Source of the DNA: Rhizophagus sp. LPA8_4_AMF | Taxonomy: Eukaryota; Glomeromycota; Glomeromycetes; Glomerales; Glomeraceae | Direction of reading: 5' to 3' | DNA: 30,039 nt | Assembly: GCA_021464525.1 (NCBI GenBank) | Contig: JADRCO010000595.1 | Coordinates: forward strand, 1 to 30,039 | Part shown: in pieces, positions 1 through 8,262 of the stretch | Position numbering within the stretch: position 1 is the first letter of the stretch | Layout of the letters: every line of letters starts with the position of its first letter | Position numbers and translations under genes: made by a program | Notes under the pieces: generated by a model | What the model was told of the DNA's origin: nothing | Seen by the model: the letters and a program-made list of their open reading frames with translations, nothing else | The model's database searches: none

Positions 1-123
1 TTGGAGGATAAAATGGAAAAAGAGAGGGTAAAAATCTGATTAGAGATTTTTAAAGATATTATGTGTGAGGATTGCGAAAAGATTGTTAAGGAAGCCTCTT
101 TGGAAATTATTTTAAAAAGTTAA
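1..123 (+). CDS. 3' end of a plus-strand gene (or complete 36-aa ORF)
   Basis: The frame is open from base 1 to a TAA at 121-123 and contains one TGA read as Trp. It may be the C-terminal end of a gene that starts outside the window. It could also be a 36-residue protein starting at ATG 13-15, which has a good GGAGG six bases upstream. The product contains a CxxC pair (MCEDCEK) followed by a short helix. It is the only plus-strand coding region I can support, and it converges on the long minus-strand gene run. Function not recognised. Confidence 0.5.
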
Positions 124-130
124 TAAATTA

Positions 131-180
131 TAATTATCTCTATATATCTACCTCTATATTTATACTGGTATATTTATATT
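131..180. repeat. AT-rich junction repeat, copy R1
   Basis: This AT-rich element lies between the convergent gene ends. It contains the 12-mer TATATATCTACC (141-152), found identically at 5288-5299 and 23178-23189. It also holds TATACTGGTATATTTATA (161-178), which differs by one base from the copy at 22485-22502. Confidence 0.6.
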
Positions 181-181
181 T

Positions 182-1948
182 CTAACCAAAAAATCTTTTA
201 CTATCCCAGTCCAAAGTAAATACTCCAAATCACCATTTTCAATAATTTTCCCAATCAAATATTTCGGGTGGTGGAATTTTAATTGGTGGTGGTGAATAGT
301 ATTTACATGTATTAATGTGATATTCCTGTTTACATAATTTACATACTCAAATATTTTGAATAATAATGGGTTTTTTACAGATAATAATACTTTTATAAAC
401 TCAAACACTTGGCTCACCTTTGGAAGGAGTTCCGTGAGCTCTAATAAATTCGGCTCGGGAATAAAAAGTATTTTTCTTACAAATCCGACATTCATGCGGT
501 TTTTCTTTTGGTGGTTTAGGAGTTTTTCGGGGTTTTGGTGGCTTTGTGGTTTCGGTTGGTTTAGGGGTTTTGGTTGGCTTTTCGGGGAATAACCAGTCAG
601 GAATAATTTCTTCATCATCTTCATCGGATTTCTCGCTTTTATTATCTTCCTCATCAGGTTTTTCTTTCTCTTCTTCCGGTTTAGGAGGTAATAATTTCTC
701 TCACTGTTCTAAATAACCGTCCAATGTAGCATTTTTAAAATAGGGGTAATCCTCTAATAAAACTAAAACAGATTGGTATTGCTCTCTTTTAGTTCCTTGA
801 TTATCGGATAATTTTCTAATTACATAGCTAACATCCTCTTTTTCACTATCTTCGGCTTTTTCTTTCCAACCATCTAAAATAGGGAGAATATGACTGATTA
901 ATTTTTCCTCGGGAGTTTCTTCCTTTTTTGGTTTTAAATATTCTTGGTATTTTTCCCTCCATTTGGAAAGACTTTCGCTTCCCTCACGGAGCGATTGAGC
1001 GAAAACATGTGGAGTTATATCATCCAAAAGTTTATCCGTAATCTCTACTCCTATTTCAGTAGCCTTTTTTTTCTTAAATTCTTGGTAAGCCCAATTAGCA
1101 AATTTTCCCTCTTTGGGTTTAAATCCGGTCAAAATTAAGTCTAAGACATGTTCGAAAAATAAGCCTTTTTCGCCAATTGGTTTATCAGTGCCGTAAAATC
1201 ATTCACTAATTTGCTCTTCTCCATAAATTCCAAGGCTGGGTCAGTCCCAGCCCCCAAAATCCTCTTCGGTGGCTCCGCCAGTTTTACATCATTTTCCCTC
1301 GCCAATTTCAGCACTTCATTTATCTCTAAAATCTTTTAATTGTGTATTAGTTATTATATTCACTAATTCATCAACAACATCATCCTCAACCATTTCTCTA
1401 ATGTAAAAACAAGTAAAAACACCACAATTATAGCCGTCTTTCTGTCGGCTGGGAGGTTTTAAAGGTTCTATATATTCACCATTTCCCTCCGTGGTTAAAT
1501 AATCCACTAATGGCTTAATTTCGTTTTCATAACCGCCAATGCTATCTACCCAGTAGAATTTATAATCTATTCAACTCATATCACCTTCTTCGCCATAGTT
1601 TCTTTCTATAACTAATACTCCCCAGTGGTTTCCTGGGTGTCCGCCCAAAGTTATAGGGAAAATAGTATTTTTAATACCTTTGATTTCTTTTTCCCAATTT
1701 TCTCTAAAATTTTTTAAAACATTTTTTTGGGTTTCATTTCTGTTTTCAGCGGGTATTTTAGAATACTGGTAAGCGAGATAAGTTGCCGAAGTATTTGTTC
1801 TTAATAAAATATTTGAACCTAAAACAATATTTAAATCCTTATTAAGTTTTATGTTTTTTCAATTATCGCCCCAAAAATCTTTATGCCGTAAGATAAATTG
1901 AATATTATCATCGGTTAATCAGCCGGTATATTTTACACCATTATCCAT
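182..1948 (-). CDS. Ulp1/SENP-like (C48) cysteine protease with zinc-binding C-terminus
   Basis: A 588-aa product read with TGA = Trp; the frame is continuous from ATG 1948 to TAG 182-184. The N-terminus carries GWLTDDNIQFIL (residues 9-20), like the WLND entry motif of Ulp1 proteases. The catalytic set is complete: His108 in NHWGVLVIE, Asp135 in YWVDSIGG, Gln169, and Cys175 in GYNCGVFTC. Family C48 members cleave SUMO or ubiquitin-like tags, and the related adenain fold matures viral capsids. The middle third is not recognised. A Lys/Pro/Thr-rich linker follows, then a cysteine cluster (CRIC, CKLC, HINTC) and a Trp-rich end. It lies downstream of an AAA+ ATPase gene, so roles in structural-protein maturation or in acting on host proteins are both possible. 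The start abuts a GA microsatellite, so the true N-terminus may vary. Confidence 0.8.
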
Positions 1949-1954
1949 ATTTTC

Positions 1955-2001
<47 letters not shown>

Positions 2002-2172
2002 ATCTACTTCTTTTTTATATTCATTTATGATTTGTTGAAATTCATAAGGCCAACCTCTCCGAACTTTTTTTTTTTTTAAATCATCTGTCATTATTTTGTA
2101 ATACTCTGCTTTGGCTTTCTCTGGATACTTCTCGGCTACCCACTTCTTAAATTCCTCTAAATTATAAGTCAT
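1933..2172 (-). CDS. Small charged ORF ending in an Arg-Glu repeat; possible protease N-terminal module
   Basis: A 79-aa ORF starting at ATG 2172, one base after the preceding frame stops. Residues 1-58 form a charged helical domain with Trp and Tyr residues. They are followed by alternating Arg-Glu from the GA tract, and the frame then ends after seven further residues. It overlaps the protease start in another frame. If the GA tract changed by one unit it would become an N-terminal extension of about 70 residues on the protease. A run of 13 A (2065-2077, four Lys) inside it is a second slippage site. Function not recognised. Confidence 0.65.
1956..1998. repeat. (GA)21 dinucleotide microsatellite at the protease start
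   Basis: Forty-three uninterrupted bases of alternating TC on the plus strand give (GA)21 in the reading direction. The tract codes Arg-Glu repeats in the preceding ORF. The preceding ORF (first base 2172) and the protease (first base 1948) are in different frames. Losing one GA unit, or gaining two, brings them into one frame. This is the architecture of a slipped-strand phase-variable locus. Confidence 0.85.
2065..2077. repeat. Homopolymer A13 (coding strand)
   Basis: Thirteen consecutive T on the plus strand, coding Lys residues in the short ORF before the protease. A one-base change would truncate or shift that ORF. Confidence 0.7.
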
Positions 2173-2173
2173 A

Positions 2174-2494
2174 TTATTTTTCTTTACTATATTTTAATTG
2201 GCTGATAACACATTTTCCTATTATAATCAAAAATTTTTCTTGCCGTTCTTTAATTTTTTCTTTGTTTACCCAAGAAATATTTAGCATTTTATTTAGATTT
2301 TCGTAATTTCTAACTGCCTTAATTATAATTTGGTTAAATTCTTTTATTTCCTCATTTACCGAGTTTTCTCAAAAAACAATCAATTCTTTTTGTAATTACA
2401 TACAATTATTTTCCGAACAATTTTCATGTCCTAATTTGCTATTATGTAGAGCAATAATTAATTTTTCTTGAAGTTCTTTTTCTTTTGTATCCAT
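2174..2494 (-). pseudogene. Small helical ORF interrupted by an in-frame TAA
   Basis: From ATG 2494 the frame codes 32 residues ending HENCSENNCM, then meets TAA at 2396-2398. The same frame stays open for a further 73 codons to TAA at 2174-2176 and includes one TGA-coded Trp. TAA is a true terminator for other genes here, so this looks like one ~105-residue helical gene with a nonsense mutation. Alternatives are two tiny genes, the second starting at TTG 2383, or a sequencing error. Function not recognised. Confidence 0.5.
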
Positions 2495-2502
2495 AAAACA
2501 TT

Positions 2503-4437
2503 TTAACTCCCCATATTATCTATCCAACCAGGTATTTTATCAGGAATAAAACATTTATGGTCAGCAACATGGTCTCCTCCGCGACTGGCAGGGCAATTCG
2601 GGTCTAACCCATCATCAATAATTAATCCGTTCCATTCATAAGTGGCTAAATCAACATCGGTAGGAATATTAACTTTACCAGCATTCTCCTCTTTATTACC
2701 GCCATATTTAGTATCCAAAGTATCCAATTGGTCGGCAATTTTTTTAGCATTAATTTTAGTTTGCCGAATTCCCAATTCTTTTACCAAGCATTTTTTTAAT
2801 AATGGTTCAGTAGTAATCCGTGATTGATACTGTTCTAATTCATAAGTTTTTAGATTTCTTTCCAAAGACTTTTTGGCAATTTCAATTCTTTGTTTATAAG
2901 TTAAAGGGTTAATTTTTACCCTAGTGCAACGCGAAAGCACAAAATCGGCTTTTTCTTTTAATCTTTTTAAATCATTGGCAGTAGCCAAGAAAAAAACTTC
3001 ATTCATGGGAATTGGAAATTGTAAATAAGCATCCTCAAAATCAGTTTTGTTTTTAGTATCATCGAATAGAACAGAAATAATATTTAAAACATTTTCATCT
3101 CGGCATTTATCAACTTCATCAAATAAAATAACTGGTGAGCGGTCTTTTCCCTCAATCATTTTCCGAGCAATATTACCAAAATCCGCTCCCCGATAGGTTT
3201 GTTCTCTGCCAATTAAATCAGTATCAAAAGCCGTAGCACAGTTAAAATTAATAAATTGTTTACCTAAATATTGGGCTATCATACCAGCAATATAAGATTT
3301 ACCAATTCCCGGGTCTCCCAATAATAAATAAAACCTTTGCGAGGGTAAAACTTGCTTACCACTTTTTCTTTTTTTACTTACTACTCGCAAATAATTCTTA
3401 ATTTCCTCAATAAATTCTTCAAATCCAATTACTTCTTCATTAATTTTATTAAATTCTTCTTCGGTATTTAGTTCAATAGGAGCATCCCAAGCTTCAATTA
3501 AGTTTTCCCCAGCTCCAATTCTTTTTAAAATCATATCTCTATCTCGGGTAATTTTCAACTCTTCCTTTAAGAAAACTAACTTATTTTTTCAATTTTCTTG
3601 GTAAGGTAAATTTTTATCAAAGCGAAAAGACTTAATTTCTCTTTGCCTTTGGGCTTCCTCTGGTTCCAATTCTTCTTCAAACTCTTCCCAACTTTTAAAT
3701 TTTACTCTTCCGGTTCTTGGGTCAGTATAAATTCTCCCTTCTGAAAATGAAAGCGGGTTCATTAAGTCTCGCCGAATTTCTTGTAATTCTTGATTTATAT
3801 CACTTTCTAAAAATTGTAAAGCATTTAAAATCGCCCCCACTCCTCCTCTTTCTTCAATTTGTTTTCAATTGGCCGATAAAGCCGGCACCGCTCTTTTAAT
3901 TGGATTACCCGAACTATCTTTTTTTACTTGCCCTTTTTCATCTCGCTCAAAATATTCTAATATTCCTTCACTAACTTGATTTTTATTAGCGGTAGTGCGG
4001 TTAGCCTTTAATCAGTCTGACCGATTTTTGAAAGCCCCATAGGAACCTTGGCTCATGTCTCCTAACGATAAATATGGTTGTTGGCTATCTTCAATGGTTT
4101 GATTAGTAGTTTCGGATTTGCCCTTTCTTTCGCTAATATCTATTTTTAAAAAATCCCTTAAATTATTATAAACTTGGTTGGCTACACTTTCTCTTCTAAT
4201 CATTTTTAAATAAATAGAGGCTAATCTACTTTCTAAATTATAATAAAAAGCATTTTTTTCTCCTAAATATTCATCTCCTCCTAATCTTTTTCAAGCAGTT
4301 TCATTAATTTTTTTAGCAATTAATTTATTGGTTAATATTTTTTTATCAGCAAAAGAAGTAGCAGGGTTTTTATAGGCATGTTCCATTGCTTTTCAAAATT
4401 CTTCGGGATTTCCGTAGTCAAAATGAATGTTTTTCAT
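2503..4437 (-). CDS. Lon-like AAA+ ATPase without protease domain
   Basis: A 644-aa product; start ATG 4437, four TGA codons in the N-terminal half read as Trp. Residues 1-290 are a helical domain I do not recognise. The AAA+ module follows: Walker A GDPGIGKS (about 374-381), a Lon-like GREQTYRGADFG segment, Walker B VILFDEVDK (about 436-444), sensor 1 in FFLATAND (Asn about 488) and an Arg-finger candidate in LSRCTR. The order and spacing resemble the ATPase domain of Lon, but no Ser-Lys protease domain follows. The C-terminus is a short tail with NCPASRGGDH. Expected role: ATP-driven unfolding or remodelling, perhaps during assembly. It starts three bases after the zinc coiled-coil gene and lies two ORFs before the Ulp1-like protease, so a functional pair is conceivable but unproven. 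Confidence 0.8.
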
Positions 4438-4440
4438 AAA

Positions 4441-5094
4441 TTAAAAATCTTTTCAATTTTCGTCCAATACTGCTACTACATTTGGTCGGCAATTCGGACA
4501 AATGCTACTTAATATATTAGGGCGAATACTAATTTTAATCCGATAAACTTCACCATCTACCTTACTATTTTTACTAGTTTGACAAATATCGCAAAAATAA
4601 ATGGTAGAAGTTTGGGGTTGAACTTTTTTTAATTCTTTTTCCGCTTCGGATTTTTCACTTTGTAATTTAGTTATTTTCCAACTTATTTCTTGGGGGGTTT
4701 TATTAGGAAATTTATTTTTTCACTCTTTTAATTCATTTTGAGCCAATATTAAATCAGTTTTTTTAACTAATTGCCGGTTTCAGTCAGCCGGTAAATCTTT
4801 TAAAAAATTAATTTCTAGTAAGGCTTTTACTTGATTTTTGAAAGAACTCAAACTGATTTTTAATTGTCAAATTTCTCCATCTTTTTCTTTTATTTTTTTG
4901 GAAAATTCTTGTATTTTTTCTTCAAACTTTTTTTGTTCTTCTAATATTTTATTGGTTAATTGGTCTAATGAATTCTCTTGGTTAGGTTTGGTTGGTCTTA
5001 AAACTGGACTTTCCGGTGGAGTATCAGGGGGAGTGGGTAAGCCAGTATTTATTTTTGGAAAACTTTCATGGTTTTTCTTATCTTTTTCGTTCAT
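4441..5094 (-). CDS. Coiled-coil protein with LPxDW/ELKxW module and C-terminal zinc ribbon
   Basis: A 217-aa product; start ATG 5094, stop TAA 4441-4443, several TGA-coded Trp. The N-terminus is low complexity and rich in Thr-Pro and Ser-Pro (TPPDTPPESP), followed by a long coiled coil. A module reading DLPADW then NELKEWKNKFP follows; it recurs in the proteins at 13269-14375 and partly at 14387-15376. The C-terminus has CDIC and CPNC pairs spaced like a zinc ribbon. The start overlaps the preceding small zinc protein by 17 bases. Probably a structural or scaffolding protein by its company, but no family is recognised. Confidence 0.75.
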
Positions 5095-5275
5095 AGTAGG
5101 TAAATTTGTCTTTTAATTTAGGAATGTAGCAATTTTGGCAGATAATTTTTCTATCTTGGGTTAGCATAATTTTTCTTTGGTGAGTTAACTTTTTACAAAC
5201 AAAGCAAGGCAATTTGTTTCTACTTAATACTAAATTACTTTTGCCTCTTCCGCCTTGCTTGCCTGCTTTTCTCAT
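5078..5275 (-). CDS. Small basic zinc-ribbon protein
   Basis: A 65-aa product; start ATG 5275 directly after repeat R2. The first 20 residues are basic and Gly-rich, then come CFVC and CQNC pairs about 20 residues apart, a four-cysteine zinc ribbon, and a basic tail. Its end overlaps the next gene. A nucleic-acid-binding or adaptor role is plausible from composition only. Confidence 0.75.
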   Translation of the reverse strand: MRKAGKQGGRGKSNLVLSRNKLPCFVCKKLTHQRKIMLTQDRKIICQNCYIPKLKDKFTYYERKR

Positions 5276-5277
5276 TT

Positions 5278-5314
5278 AATATAGAGGTATATATCTACCA
5301 GTATCTTTATTTAT
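5278..5314. repeat. AT-rich junction repeat, copy R2
   Basis: It contains TATATATCTACCAGTAT at 5288-5304, identical to 23178-23194 beside parA. It lies between a gene end (5314) and the next start (5275), in promoter position for the minus strand. Confidence 0.6.
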
Positions 5315-5619
5315 TAGGAAACACTATCCACTTTCTCCTCACCAAAATATAAAATTTCCTCTTGGTGATGGTTTTCTGCTTCTTGGTGTTCTCATTTTTT
5401 ATTTAAGGCTTCTTGCTTTGCTTCATCAAAGTTTTTCCCATCATGATTTAAAGAAAATTTTTTACCGCAAGCATTACATTTAAGATAAGTATGCTTGGCT
5501 AAAATATATGTATTTTTTGGTAGTCCAGCATCCAAATAAACCTCTTTTAATATTTTTTCTTCACCATCAATATTTTCAGTTTCAATATCTTTTAATAACT
5601 TTTTTAGTATTTTTGACAT
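5314..5619 (-). CDS. Small acidic protein with CxxC motif
   Basis: A 101-aa product; start ATG 5619, one TGA-coded Trp, stop TAA inside the end of repeat R2. A helical N-terminus is followed by KCNACGKKF and a His-rich stretch, HQEAENHHQEE, that might complete a metal site. It begins 18 bases after the portal gene ends, and an AT-rich stretch (5620-5650) vaguely like the junction repeats precedes it. Function not recognised. Confidence 0.7.
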
Positions 5620-5637
5620 GTATATATAAATATATTT

Positions 5638-6783
5638 TTATATTTTTTTCTTATCATAAATAATTTTCTCCTCTTTTTCATCCTTTTTCTCTATTTTTGT
5701 TTCTTTATTCTTTCCAATATTAGCAATTTGCTCTTCTAATTCAGCGATTTTTAATTTTTCTTCTAATTTTTGGATTTTTTGCTGATTAGTTTCGGATTGA
5801 GCTCCATAATTTAATTCTCAACCCTCTTTAATTCATCCTAATTCTTGGCATTTTTGATAAGCTTCTTGTCGCACTTGTTTTCTTTCTTTTTCTCATGCTT
5901 TATAAGGAGCTTCTAACATCATAGTTTCCGGAATGTTTTGTCTTTCTTGCTTAAAAGAAGTTTGAGAGACTAATCCATGAAACTTACAAACTTCGGCAAT
6001 ATATTCTCGGTAATCAGTTCATAGTTGCCTTCTTTCTTGGCTGTTTTCCGGTCCTGATAGAGAATAATTAACATCGTGAGGGTCAATTCCCATTTTTTTC
6101 CCTTTCCCTGTTCCAGAACTATCAAAAGAAATATTAAAAATATAATCACTATTCTCAAAACCTTCAATCGCTCTTGCTTTATCGGTTCCATCCATTTTAG
6201 TCCGAGTAATCACTGCCATTTTTTTACGGCATTTTTTTTGGTCATACTTAATATTCTTTAATGTATCCCATAATAAATCGAGCCAAAAGTCAATCCCAAT
6301 CTGGTCTGGCAATCCTGCTTCATTATTTAAAAATAAAACAATTCTTTTAGGCTTAATGGTAATATCTTCTTTGCCATCACCGCCATAGACTACCAACTTC
6401 TTAATTTTTTTGCCACCCTCTTCCTTTTTAGCAATTCTAATTTGATATTTTTCTTGGCTAGCATCACCAATTAGAGTAAAATCGCATTTAGTAATGGTGT
6501 CATTTAAAAAATCTTTTTTTAAATCACCGGTTAACTGACCCAAAAATATTTTATTTTGCAATAGTTCAATGGCTAATACTTTTCCATATAAGGAGAGATA
6601 TTTTTCAATTTTGTGAGGCAAACCACAATCTACTAATGGACCTTCGCCACGGAAGTCAGAAATACCGATGTAATATCTTAATAAAAAATCCTTAAATTGC
6701 TGGTTAAAGGAAAAATCATCATCATTGCCAGTGTAATCACTTAATTGCTTTAAAAAAGGTTCTAATGCTGAATTATTACTCAT
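5638..6783 (-). CDS. Probable phage portal (connector) protein
   Basis: A 381-aa product; start ATG 6783, stop TAA 5638-5640, with TGA-coded Trp in the C-terminal half. It lies directly downstream of the packaging ATPase, where a portal is expected. The general plan resembles phi29 gp10: an N-terminal helical region, a central beta-rich part, then a segment DPHDVNYSLSGPENSQERRQ leading into a long helix, comparable to the conserved charged helix near the portal C-terminus. The end is a Lys/Glu-rich tail of about 50 residues. The similarity is by layout and weak motifs, so another head protein is possible. Confidence 0.5.
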
Positions 6784-6880
6784 TTTTCTCGAATTTTAAA
6801 AACTCAAATGCCTCAGTTTCAAATCCCTTACATATCCATTCAAACTCTTGTTTACTTAATTTATTTTTATTATTATTCAT
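6776..6880 (-). CDS. Small hypothetical protein between packaging ATPase and portal
   Basis: A 34-aa product from ATG 6880. It starts 10 bases after the ATPase stop and overlaps the portal start by eight bases, so it may couple translation between them. The sequence is Asn/Lys-rich then acidic. No family recognised. Confidence 0.5.
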   Translation of the reverse strand: MNNNKNKLSKQEFEWICKGFETEAFEFLKFEKNE

Positions 6881-6889
6881 ATATAAATA

Positions 6890-8224
6890 TTATTTTATTT
6901 GTTTTACTTTTGAAAAAGGCTTTTTATTATACTGATAAGGGTATTTATGCTGATTAATAAATTCTAATACTCTACTACGGGCTTCAAAGTCAGAATAAAC
7001 CATTTCCTTATAATTAAGAGCTTTGGCAATATTACTGCTTTCTTTGCGAGCATTTTTTCAATGCATATCATTTTGCGGACAAGTTCTATATTCATCATTA
7101 GTGAATATTCAGGCTTCTAAATCAGTAGGAATTTTTTCATCCGTTTCCGGAGTATAAAAAAATTTTTGGGTTTTATTAGGAATACCAGCACAAATTATTT
7201 TATTAAATAGCATACAATGCGGATAATATTTTTTTGGCTTATCTATCATATTCATCTCCTCTTTGGGAACAAAAAATCTTTTGTCTCAAACTTTTTGGTC
7301 TATGCTTTTATATTTGCTGAGCAATTTTCTTTTTTCAGGGAATTTCCGTAAGTAGATTAATTCATCACCATCCTCAAATTTTTTAATCTTTTTAATAGTA
7401 AATTCATCCGGTTTTACTTTTTGGTAAGCCAATGCTCAAATTTCTAATTCTTTTTGTCAATTATTAAACCCATAAAAAAATCTTTCATAGGGATTACCTA
7501 AAAAGCAGATTTTAATTGGATTTTCCTTATCAGTCCGATAACTACCTCCTAATATTTCACTAAATTTTTCTTCTTCGGTCATACCTCCTTCTGGTTCAAC
7601 TAAATAATTAGAGGGGTCGGGTGGTAAACATTCATCAAAAATTACTTCTTGGGCATTTCCTAATAAGGCTCCGCGTGGTCCATCATAATAATATAAACTG
7701 TAATGGTAAATAAATATTTGTTCTTTATAGAATGTTCCTCGGTAAATACAGTCAAAATCTTTTTCTTGGAATTCTCCTTCATTTTTCCAATATTTTAAAC
7801 AAAATAAGCGAATAACTTTGTTAATTTCACCCATTACTTTTTCTACATTATCATTTCAATCTCGCCGTAATCAAATCCAATAAGGGAGAATTGGTTCTTT
7901 ATTTAAAATAGCAATGGCTACTTTAACTAATATTTCCAGTATTTTATTAGTGGTTTTTCCTAATATTCGGTCAGTAATTATTAATTTAACTAATTGGGGT
8001 TCAGCAAAAACATGAAAAAGTTCTTGGTAAGCGGGCTGATATTCTTCCGGGATATTTAATTTATTTAGTAAAGGGCAGTTGGGGCTGAAATCTTTTTCTT
8101 TTCTATTACAAAGGCAATTTTCTAGGGAAAAATCATTGGTAATTAGTGTAAAATCATTTACTAAATCAGCAATTTGCTCTTTCTTTTTTAGGTAATTTTT
8201 TTTTAGTCAGGTTGTTTTTGCCAT
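6890..8224 (-). CDS. phi29 gp16-like genome-packaging ATPase
   Basis: A 444-aa product; start ATG 8224, with many TGA-coded Trp. The Walker A region reads TDRILGKTT (84-92): GKT is kept but the first Gly is replaced. An aromatic strand and double Arg (WLRRDW, 118-123) match the YVRRY segment of phi29 gp16. Walker B is VIFDE (194-198) followed by PSNYL, and a KICFLGNPYERFF stretch (about 238-250) matches the gp16 segment containing CLSN and NPYFLFF. The C-terminus has TDLEAWIFTNDEYRTC, comparable to the gp16 tail domain. gp16-type ATPases pump DNA into the prohead through the portal. It follows the 1,302-residue protein and precedes the portal gene. The 75 N-terminal residues, with four Cys, are extra relative to phi29. 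Confidence 0.75.
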
Positions 8225-8229
8225 TAATA

Positions 8230-8262
8230 CAGATAGAGATATATTTATAGAGGTATATTTAT
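8230..8262. repeat. AT-rich junction repeat, copy R4
   Basis: It contains two near-identical 14-mers in tandem, TAGAGATATATTTA then TAGAGGTATATTTA. It lies between the 1,302-residue protein gene and the packaging ATPase start. The reverse complement of the first unit also occurs in the copy at 23142-23200. Confidence 0.55.

Noticed and set aside
356-592. Plus-strand ORFs over the coding blocks (here and at 4838, 14976, 20601 and others)
   Set aside because: They are antisense shadows of real minus-strand genes, rich in Ser/Phe as expected from the complement of Glu/Lys coding sequence.
160-654. 164-codon ORF on the minus strand
   Set aside because: It is another frame of the protease C-terminus. 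The true frame keeps Cys/His spacing and joins the upstream protein through TGA; this one is Asn/His/Lys-rich noise.
1956-1998. GA tract as a sequencing artefact only
   Set aside because: A 21-unit dinucleotide run could have length error, but its presence at a gene-gene frame junction and the open frames on both sides argue it is real; the exact count remains uncertain.
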